A stretch of 20,104 bases of DNA. Source: JBBSWB01 sp038046465. GTDB lineage: Archaea; Nanobdellota; Nanobdellia; Woesearchaeales; GW2011-AR9. Below are positions 5,144-12,202 of this stretch, one piece after another. Positions within the stretch are counted from its first letter, which is position 1. Every line of letters begins with the position of its first letter. The DNA lies in contig JBBSWB010000066.1 in assembly GCA_038046465.1 (NCBI GenBank), positions 1-20,104 of the forward strand. The letters run 5' to 3'. The notes below the pieces were generated by a model. It did not search any database and was not told the DNA's origin. It saw nothing but the letters and a program-made list of their open reading frames with translations. Both the position numbers and the translations under genes were made by a program.

Positions 5144-7750
5144 TTACCAATTACTATTTCTAGAGATTTCCCCTTTGTTCTCTGATACTCTAGCAGAACT
5201 TTGCCCGGCCTGTTCCCATTCTACTCTGCCCACATCAGAATTTACTACAGTAAAGCAGACGTTAGGAATTTCCGTAGTTCCCGTAAAAGTATTAACTGTA
5301 GAAGGCGCTTGGTGCCAGACAATGCAGGCCTCATTATATTCTTTAGGCGAATATTTAATGATAGCATCTTTATCCGAAGCACCATTCTCTAACATGATTG
5401 GTGAAACTAAATTACCCATCCGGTTGTATAAAGGAATATTACCTGGATTTAAAACAATATTAAATGAAACGGCCACTCCATTTTCATCTACATATAAAGT
5501 CAAAGCATCATCTTGAGGAGCAGAAACGGCCCAAGTGATTTTATAGAAATATCCTTGTAACGGTTTTTCATCATCTTCATCAGCATAACAGAATTGATCT
5601 TCTTTACATACTTGCCCCAAATCACAGATCCACTGCTCATCCGCTTCTTCGTCGGGATTTTTCTGACACAAGATAGGGGATTTTTTCTCTGATTTTTCCA
5701 TCTGAATGCTGGCTACTGCTTGATATGTTCCTGAAGCAGTTTTAATGACTGCTTTTCCCTGCGGAGTATTATCTTTCCATTTATATTCTGGTTCACAGAT
5801 AGCTGAAGGGAACCAGTTGCTGCCCAACATAGGTGCAAAAGCTTTATCCCATTTCCGTTGCCACTCTTGATAAGCATCCGTCTCTCCAAACAGTAATTTG
5901 CTGATAGCTGGATAAGATTTAATGGAAGCCGGAAGAGCATAAATAGATTCAAGAACTTTTTGGGCTGTTTTCATGCCAGGAGAAGTGTAAGCAGCGTCAA
6001 GGCGACCTTGAATTTTATTAGGAGGTAGTGTACCTGCGTTAATTAATGTTAATCCCCCTCCTTCGGCAGAAGTACTTCTGGATTTAACCACCATCCAGTT
6101 TCCGTCTTCGCTTTTTTGGTAAATTGTAGTTGTTGTTCCAGTAGCAAGGTCGATTTCGTGCATATCATCTCCAGACTGAAGATAAGCTGCCTCCGGAACA
6201 TTATCTCCATCATTATCAAACTGCACGCCAACTTTGTTGCCCCGCCTATCATACACATCTACTTTAGATAATTTCTTATCCTCGCCGGTTCCTTTGTAAT
6301 CGTAATCAACTACATATTTAGTCGGAGTAACTGTTCCATCAGCAGTTGTTGTTTTAGTAGACAAGGTTCCTCCAGAAGGCAGGAAACCAGTTTTAGTAGA
6401 ATAATCTCCGATTAAATCTAAAGTTTCACCAGTTTTAGTATTAAGAGTTTTCTGAGTCTCTTCGTCGTAATTAGTGACGCTGACTTCATCACCGGCTGCC
6501 TGAGCTTCCCCAATCTTTTCGCCTTTCTCGCTAAAGAAAGGAACTGCTTTTCCAGAAGTTAAAGCATTAACATCAGTGCCTTTAGCTACTTGAAGTGATT
6601 CGCCATTAACGACCAAAGTATTTTTCACAAATTGTTCATTATTCTGAGTAGCAATAGTTACTCCATCTTTTCTTAAAGTTTGACTGCGATCTGTAGAACC
6701 AAGAGTCGAGCCTGGTGCATCACGATAAAGAGTTATATAATCTGCTTTTTCAACTGCAATTAAAGTACCACCGTTGCTTAATTGATATACGGTCCTGGGG
6801 TTCCCGTCATTATCTTTTTGTTGTTTCTCTGTATATCCAGTAACTTTGCCTTTTTGATCGTATGTGGGTTGATACATAGAAAAAGCTACAGACCATAACG
6901 TGATTAAATTGGCTTTTGTATATTCCTCAAATGTTTTTTCACCTAACAAAGATTTTGCTTTATCATATGATTTTATCATCATTTCTTCTTTTAAAAGTAT
7001 GTCATTACTGTGATCAATTGGTGAAAGGGTAGTTTGTGCAGGTGTAGGTGGTGTTGGCACTGGCGTTGTTGTGCCCGAAGCAGAAGCTCCTGCTTTTTTA
7101 GCAGTGGGTGCACCCGGTTGTGTTGGTACAACTGCTGGCTTAGACGTGGGCTTAGGTGTTACTGGTGTTGAAGAATCTCCTGGAATCCCTTGTTGTGCTG
7201 GTGTACTATAAGGTACTGTAACAACTTCCGCCGGCGGTGCTGGCGATTGGTCTGTTTCTTCCCATACATAAACACCCTCTTGGTTTAAGACTTGTTTTTT
7301 AATTTCGCCTTGAGTATCTTTGGCGTAAAGAACGCCTTCTTTATTCCAATATTCCCAGCCTTGATCACTCACTTCATTATCGATAGTTCCAAAATCATCT
7401 GTTGGTGCTCCTATAAATTTTAGATGCTCCTGCATAAAAGTAATGCCTTCATTAGAATCTGCTTGAATCCAACTATTCCCGTTATAAACCCAATCTTGAC
7501 TTGGAGATAACTGACCAGGGAAAGTTCCAGCTTGTACTGGTTCATCCTCTACTACTTTCCCCACCAATGCATCCTCTCTATCAAACCAGCCCTTTCCTGC
7601 TCTTGCTTCCGAACTGCCAAATAATAAACAACCTAACCAGCCAAACACTCCGGAACAAGGATCAGCAGTAGTTTCTTCTGTTTGGGCAACTGTAAACGTA
7701 CTAAAAACTAATAAAAGTAATACAATTAAACTAAAGGTTTTTTTAATCAT
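5144..7750 (-). CDS. Large secreted surface protein (868 residues) with Pro/Thr linker and Cys-rich C-terminal region
   Basis: A Sec signal peptide is clear: MIKKTF, a hydrophobic core (7-22), then AQTEE with cleavage near 23. A small Cys pair (C32, C41) follows. A Pro/Thr/Ala-rich unstructured linker (about 168-243) separates the N-terminal part from a large beta-rich region with repeated 'YD/GxxxxV' strand pairs (for example KKLSKVDVYDRRGNKVGVQFD and DLATGTTTTIYQKSEDGNW) that recalls RHS/YD-like beta repeats, without a firm match. Near the C-terminus is a Cys cluster (ICEPEYKW, ILCQ, WICDLGQVCKEDQFCY) likely to form disulfides outside the cell. No C-terminal membrane anchor or sorting signal is evident. 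The ATG overlaps the HEPN gene stop (ATGA), so its translation is coupled to the HEPN gene. I recognise no family; a role in the cell envelope or in contact with a partner cell is inferred. Confidence 0.88.
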   Translation of the reverse strand: MIKKTFSLIVLLLLVFSTFTVAQTEETTADPCSGVFGWLGCLLFGSSEARAGKGWFDREDALVGKVVEDEPVQAGTFPGQLSPSQDWVYNGNSWIQADSNEGITFMQEHLKFIGAPTDDFGTIDNEVSDQGWEYWNKEGVLYAKDTQGEIKKQVLNQEGVYVWEETDQSPAPPAEVVTVPYSTPAQQGIPGDSSTPVTPKPTSKPAVVPTQPGAPTAKKAGASASGTTTPVPTPPTPAQTTLSPIDHSNDILLKEEMMIKSYDKAKSLLGEKTFEEYTKANLITLWSVAFSMYQPTYDQKGKVTGYTEKQQKDNDGNPRTVYQLSNGGTLIAVEKADYITLYRDAPGSTLGSTDRSQTLRKDGVTIATQNNEQFVKNTLVVNGESLQVAKGTDVNALTSGKAVPFFSEKGEKIGEAQAAGDEVSVTNYDEETQKTLNTKTGETLDLIGDYSTKTGFLPSGGTLSTKTTTADGTVTPTKYVVDYDYKGTGEDKKLSKVDVYDRRGNKVGVQFDNDGDNVPEAAYLQSGDDMHEIDLATGTTTTIYQKSEDGNWMVVKSRSTSAEGGGLTLINAGTLPPNKIQGRLDAAYTSPGMKTAQKVLESIYALPASIKSYPAISKLLFGETDAYQEWQRKWDKAFAPMLGSNWFPSAICEPEYKWKDNTPQGKAVIKTASGTYQAVASIQMEKSEKKSPILCQKNPDEEADEQWICDLGQVCKEDQFCYADEDDEKPLQGYFYKITWAVSAPQDDALTLYVDENGVAVSFNIVLNPGNIPLYNRMGNLVSPIMLENGASDKDAIIKYSPKEYNEACIVWHQAPSTVNTFTGTTEIPNVCFTVVNSDVGRVEWEQAGQSSARVSENKGEISRNSNW

Positions 7751-8169
7751 TTTTTTAGTAATTTAAATAATAGTTTTATAATCTCTTCAAAGCTTTTATA
7801 ATTTTCCTGGAAATAATGGTATTCAATTGCCTCGCCATAATAATCTAACCTATTTCGCAGAAAACTCATCTGTTGAATAGTATTTACTTCGGCTTCATAA
7901 CCAAATTTTGCGGAAAAAAAAGTAAATAAACATTGGTGGTTTTTAGACCTCATTCCTGCTTTCAGCATTAAGGCTATTAGCAGCTCTTTAATAATTTCAT
8001 AATAATCGTCAAATATAAAACTAACATTTTTTTCTGTTACCTTAACTGATTTTACAAAATCAAGCCTTTGATTGGCCATAATTATAATGGATTTTATTTT
8101 TTCAGGGTCTTGGCTAACTTTCCTGATAAAATTTTGTTCACATTCCTTCCAATCCATAAGTTCATTCAT
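7747..8169 (-). CDS. HEPN-domain protein of an MNT/HEPN pair
   Basis: A 140-residue all-alpha protein with the HEPN layout: long helices around 54-72 and 120-139 with the signature region QQMSFLRNRLDYYG (99-112) between them. HEPN toxins (HepT, DUF86) are RNases whose active site is R-x(4-6)-H. Here R105-N-R-L-D is followed by Y110-Y111, so the histidine is replaced by tyrosine; the Arg-Asn pair and a Tyr equivalent to the AMPylated Tyr of HepT (Rx4HxY) remain. It may be a weak or inactive RNase, or belong to the archaeal HEPN group that lacks the His. The ATG overlaps the MNT stop and its stop overlaps the start of the 868-residue surface protein, both as ATGA. The pairing with an MNT gene makes the assignment good; toxic activity is uncertain. 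Confidence 0.82.
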   Translation of the reverse strand: MNELMDWKECEQNFIRKVSQDPEKIKSIIIMANQRLDFVKSVKVTEKNVSFIFDDYYEIIKELLIALMLKAGMRSKNHQCLFTFFSAKFGYEAEVNTIQQMSFLRNRLDYYGEAIEYHYFQENYKSFEEIIKLLFKLLKK

Positions 8170-8735
8170 TTTATAGTAAAATACCCCTTTAATTTAATTC
8201 CATTTACAACATTGTTCAACAGATGCGCGGGCAGAAGGGTTATTTTTGGCTTTGTAAACACCTGTATTTTATGCCCCAATTTTTTTTCAAATTCTCTTAA
8301 ATTAACTTCTTTTTCACGGGCGCATTCGACAAAAATATCAATATCACTATCTTTAACCGCTTCCCCTTTTCGGAAACTTCCAAACAGGATTATTGCGGAA
8401 GCGCCTAACTGCTCTTCCAAATAATCTACTATGCCGCTGGAACAAATCTGTTCAACATAATAGTTAATTTTGCGTACTTTGTTGAACCATGAATCTATCC
8501 ATTGGTTATTCTCTGAGATATATTTTTCTTGGCGCAGCGTCGTCAAGCAACGCTGGATTGTTGAACGGCTCATGCCAACTTTCACAGCTAGCTCTCGAAC
8601 AGTTACTGAATCATTCGGAGTTTTAAAAAAAAATCCCAATACTTTGCCGCATCTTTGTCCCGTAACTTGAGACGTCCGTCCTGTTTTTAGGGACAGATGT
8701 CTCATTTTTTTGGACGCAGGTAATTTCTTTTTCAT
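8166..8735 (-). CDS. wHTH-fused MNT nucleotidyltransferase (antitoxin-type)
   Basis: 189 residues. Residues about 27-80 form a winged helix-turn-helix (VRELAVKVGMSRSTIQRCLTTLRQEKYI at 47-74), and residues 105-189 form a minimal nucleotidyltransferase with the motif GSFRKGEAVKDSDIDIF (119-135), metal ligands D131 and D133. MNT proteins partner HEPN toxins; in the HepT/MntA system MntA inactivates HepT by adding AMP to a tyrosine. The added HTH suggests DNA binding, hence autoregulation of this operon. The basic first 20 residues may also touch DNA; an alternative start is M11. It lies 36 nt behind the 1090-residue surface-protein gene, with no clear independent TATA box (an A-rich TTAAAAATAAA lies about 20 nt upstream of the ATG, closer than ideal), and overlaps the HEPN gene by ATGA. 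Confidence 0.9.
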   Translation of the reverse strand: MKKKLPASKKMRHLSLKTGRTSQVTGQRCGKVLGFFFKTPNDSVTVRELAVKVGMSRSTIQRCLTTLRQEKYISENNQWIDSWFNKVRKINYYVEQICSSGIVDYLEEQLGASAIILFGSFRKGEAVKDSDIDIFVECAREKEVNLREFEKKLGHKIQVFTKPKITLLPAHLLNNVVNGIKLKGYFTIK

Positions 8736-8771
8736 TTTTCACAGCTTTTTATTTTTAATCATCAACTCATT

Positions 8772-11700
8772 TTACAGCACACTATCACAATAATTTAATC
8801 CTCCCCCATCAAATTCGGCTATCAAAGTTGTGACAAAACCGGCTAGGCTTTCCAACCAATCAACCATATCCCAAATAAAGTAAATCACTTTACACGTCGA
8901 ATACAGGTTGTTGCTGGCAACACAAATTAACCCGCAGGTAATAATAGAGAGAGTATGAGTGATCGCTAACGGATCTTTAATTGCTTCATAAAAAAAGTTA
9001 ATAACTTGGTCCCAAAATTGAGTTAAAGGGAAAATATACCACAGTTCGCCCAGGAAATATTTACAGGTCAATAAGCCTTCCTGCTCCTCACACATATTAA
9101 TGGTCGCTAAACCAGCGGCGACTTCATTTTCTAGGCAGGCAATTTTTCGGCACTTAATCTGCCTATATTTATCTACATTCTTAATAATTCCCGGCAAACA
9201 TAATCCGGCAATAGACAAATATAAATTACTTTGAATATTTAATCTTGGGGCATAACTTTTTTCATTCGTACCTAATGCCTCATTCAGGGCGATATTGTAA
9301 TAATTAGTAATGTATTTCTGCCAGGTACCATACCAACCAAAAGAAGAATCTGGCTGACAAGTAAGCACATTAATAATTTGATTAGGAATGGTTAAAGCTT
9401 CATTAACTGCTTTTGAACCGCTGTTCACACCAAAACAGACTGCAGTGGCAGATATTTCTCCTATTGCCGTTGCACGTGAAGTATCAAAACCAGCCTGTGC
9501 AGTAGTTATAATATTAATAACCCCCACTACCATTTGGTAAACCCTAATGAGGTAATCGACCCACTTCAAAATCTTAGCTAAAGTACCAATAACCTCTAAG
9601 ATAGTTATTTCAGCTTCTTCACGCGCTTCTTTAATTCGCTGAGCTAAATTTTCATCTTCTGCCCCCAAAGTAGAAAAGGCAAATGGAACTTTAATGACTA
9701 CGTCTTGCAATTCCGGTGCTTTAACCGCATTCTTTCCTACTTTAGAGAATATTTTTAATTGACAAATGTATTCAACATCTTTTTGTACAAATTCAACACC
9801 GGATTGGCTAATTGAAAATAATTTGCGGCCATCAAAAGGAGCAAATTCTAAAATAACGCTAGGCGTAGGAGTCATATCTCCTTCAGGAGTAGAGCCACCA
9901 TACAAGATATTGCGGCTGATTATTGGTGAAGAAGAACCTGCAGTAGCCGTGGCTGCTCCGGTTGGTGTTAAAGCTGTCTTAGTTTCTTGAACAGCGCTTT
10001 CTTCTGCACTTTTCATTTCCGCTTCGGTGCTGCATCCGGCTATTTCAATATTCAAAGCTTCCACATTAGAATTAATGGTTTTTAATTTCACACTAAAGGG
10101 CAGACGGGAATAAGTTAAAGGAGTAACATCTAAATCAATAAACGCGCTGGCTCCACCCAGCGGAGTTACGGCTTGAACTTCCCAGAAATCAGGATTATCT
10201 TCGGTGCTTAATCCGGCAATATCAATTTGATACTTTCCTGCTGCACCACTTTTAACATTTTTAGGTTCTCGTTTCCATTCGGTTGCATCATTGCCGGCAG
10301 TATCTTGTACTTTTAATTCTAATCTGGCACTCGGATCAGGACCACTTTTAATCGCTTCCGTTTCAATTACACATTCCCAGAAACCAGCTTCTTTCTTACA
10401 GCTTTCTTCAGTAAATCTTTGCCATCCGGCTTCATCAATAAAGTCTGATTCCGGAAATTTAGTTTCTGCATCCATGATTAAATCATTGGCATTAACTAAA
10501 ATATTTAGCCCGCTGCTTTCAGAGATAGTTAAAATAATTTTAAGAATATCATTGCTTTGGAAATAATCTTTATCTCCGGCTGCCGAAAATCCATATACTT
10601 CTATTTTTTCTACTTTCGGCCCAGTCTTGTCGGAAAAGAATTCATATTCAGGAGCAGTTCCAGCATTGCCTACATTATCTTCAAATTGAGATAGTCCAAA
10701 CGTAACTACTCCTTCACCTATATTCCCGCTGTCAAATTCCCAATAACATTCTAAAGCCCCATCTTTTTCCGTGCATTCAGTCGGCTCTTCATAATTACTT
10801 AATCCGAACACCCCTAAATTTGCTCTGATGCCTTCTTTAGAAATTCCTGCCCCTTCATCCTTAGTAATCAAAATTAATTTAATTTCACCATCTCTAAAAT
10901 AACTTCTCTCTTCAAACTGGCGCTTAGTTCCAAAGAAATCTATTTTAGGGGGAGATTTATCTACCACTAAAGTTTTAGTAATAGTTTTTTCGGCTTTATT
11001 GCCATATGCATCAGTGGCAATAACTAATATTTTGACGGTGCTTTCCGGCTTGACGTTTACATCTTCCCACAGACAGTGCCAGAGATTATCCGTTTCATCA
11101 TCTGCTTCACATTCAGCTTTATTGCCATTCAAATCAGCTTGATCAGAATAAGCGATTACGCTGGGCACACTGGCTTCCACTATATTGACAACAATATCGG
11201 TCTTCCCGGTAAATTCTCCAATAAATTTTCCAAAGCGAGTTAAATTAAGGTCGTCTTGAATTACGGGCGTGATAAAATCAGCAAAAAATTGGACATATTT
11301 ACTGGTTTCAACGTGCCCTAAATTATCTTCTGCCTTAATCTTGATTTTTTTCTTGCCTTCTCCACTTAAAGAAGCCTGTAAAATTCCTCCGAATCCGCCG
11401 TCGGTTACATAATTAAAACTTTCTTGTTCGCTGGAAAAACCAGCAATAGTTTGTAACACTGTACCTGAATCAGCATCGATAATATCAATTTGTTTTAAAC
11501 CAACAGAAGGAACGCCCGATTTTTTATCATTGACCGTAAAATCTAACCAGATTTTTCCTTGATTATCGCCTTTCTCTTTAAGCTGTTTAGCGCCATTGGC
11601 GAAAAAAGAAATAGTGGGAGCAGAACCATCTGCTCTAATATAATCGGCATTGGAAGAAGTATCTTCTTCGCCATATAAATTTACAAAATTATAAACAACT

Positions 11701-12044
11701 TTAAATGAATGCTCTGCCTCTTGGACCCCGTCAGTTAAAGGGCTAATATATTCGCAGACTACTCCTAAATTGCTTTGGGTACAAGATTTGAAAGGAGCAT
11801 CATTATTACCAATTCTTAATCGCACTTGTTCAGGAGCAATGGATTCATTTAGTGCGTCAGTAATCAACGCTTCTACCGTCCACACATCACTTTGAGCATC
11901 AATATAGTGCTCCATTCCCGCCAAGCCTTGATTTTTAGTTATCTGCACGGAAACGGCTAAAGCATTAGCAGAATAGAAAGGGATGGTTAACACTAATACG
12001 ACCATAAACAATCCAATAAAGCTCCAGCTCTTTTTTGAATCCAT
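8772..12044 (-). CDS. Giant secreted protein (1090 residues): repeated Ig-like domains plus Cys-rich hydrophobic C-terminal part
   Basis: An N-terminal signal sequence (hydrophobic 8-28, then SANALA with likely cleavage near 30) leads into five or more Ig-like beta domains (about 31-690). Their boundaries carry the usual 'D.t.P.i.ff' signature: ADGSAPTISFF, DFITPVIQ, DKSPPKIDFF and DKTGPKVEKI, with 'A.D..GN' turns near domain ends. A Thr/Ala/Ser linker (about 690-715) precedes a further beta region. From about 790 the protein changes to helical and hydrophobic: a long amphipathic/hydrophobic stretch (KWVDYLIRVYQMVVGVINII), then segments with about 14 cysteines and two more hydrophobic stretches near the end (LAITHTLSIITCGLICVA, VIYFIWDMV). 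Such a C-terminal part could sit in or on the membrane and display the Ig stalk. No sorting motif is seen. Likely adhesin or surface-layer-associated; the exact role is unknown. Follows the 816-residue protein gene through an A-rich leader. Confidence 0.88.
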   Translation of the reverse strand: MDSKKSWSFIGLFMVVLVLTIPFYSANALAVSVQITKNQGLAGMEHYIDAQSDVWTVEALITDALNESIAPEQVRLRIGNNDAPFKSCTQSNLGVVCEYISPLTDGVQEAEHSFKVVYNFVNLYGEEDTSSNADYIRADGSAPTISFFANGAKQLKEKGDNQGKIWLDFTVNDKKSGVPSVGLKQIDIIDADSGTVLQTIAGFSSEQESFNYVTDGGFGGILQASLSGEGKKKIKIKAEDNLGHVETSKYVQFFADFITPVIQDDLNLTRFGKFIGEFTGKTDIVVNIVEASVPSVIAYSDQADLNGNKAECEADDETDNLWHCLWEDVNVKPESTVKILVIATDAYGNKAEKTITKTLVVDKSPPKIDFFGTKRQFEERSYFRDGEIKLILITKDEGAGISKEGIRANLGVFGLSNYEEPTECTEKDGALECYWEFDSGNIGEGVVTFGLSQFEDNVGNAGTAPEYEFFSDKTGPKVEKIEVYGFSAAGDKDYFQSNDILKIILTISESSGLNILVNANDLIMDAETKFPESDFIDEAGWQRFTEESCKKEAGFWECVIETEAIKSGPDPSARLELKVQDTAGNDATEWKREPKNVKSGAAGKYQIDIAGLSTEDNPDFWEVQAVTPLGGASAFIDLDVTPLTYSRLPFSVKLKTINSNVEALNIEIAGCSTEAEMKSAEESAVQETKTALTPTGAATATAGSSSPIISRNILYGGSTPEGDMTPTPSVILEFAPFDGRKLFSISQSGVEFVQKDVEYICQLKIFSKVGKNAVKAPELQDVVIKVPFAFSTLGAEDENLAQRIKEAREEAEITILEVIGTLAKILKWVDYLIRVYQMVVGVINIITTAQAGFDTSRATAIGEISATAVCFGVNSGSKAVNEALTIPNQIINVLTCQPDSSFGWYGTWQKYITNYYNIALNEALGTNEKSYAPRLNIQSNLYLSIAGLCLPGIIKNVDKYRQIKCRKIACLENEVAAGLATINMCEEQEGLLTCKYFLGELWYIFPLTQFWDQVINFFYEAIKDPLAITHTLSIITCGLICVASNNLYSTCKVIYFIWDMVDWLESLAGFVTTLIAEFDGGGLNYCDSVL

Positions 12045-12202
12045 CTCGCTTAACTCTTTTTAGTTTTTTGATTAACTCTTCTTTTTAATTTTTTAAGTTA
12101 CTTCTTTTTTGAGTTACTTCTTTATTACGATTTATTTTTATTTTTTGATATTTTTTTATTTTTTCAATTTTTTGCTTTTTTAACTTTTCTCTGACCAACT
12201 TC
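12045..12202 (-). promoter_or_regulatory. A-rich 158-nt leader/intergenic region with degenerate purine repeats
   Basis: No gene fits here. On the minus (coding) strand it is overwhelmingly A with scattered G, for example two copies of AAAGAAGTAACT (complementary to 12096-12107 and 12112-12123, period 16) and two of AAGAGTTAA (12050-12058 and 12072-12080, period 22). It would be an unstructured mRNA leader for the 1090-residue protein, and several AT-rich stretches could also serve as an internal promoter. A GCGAG purine stretch abuts the ATG. It is A-rich, not T-rich, on the transcript, so it is not a terminator of the operon. Confidence 0.6.

Noticed and set aside
5070..5516. 148-codon plus-strand frame opposite the 868-residue gene
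   Set aside because: A shadow of the strongly supported secreted-protein gene; no promoter, SD or domain.
3166..8735. Recent mobile element or defence island carrying both nucleotidyltransferase pairs
   Set aside because: No transposase, integrase, terminal repeats or target duplication, and no obvious change in base composition from the neighbours.
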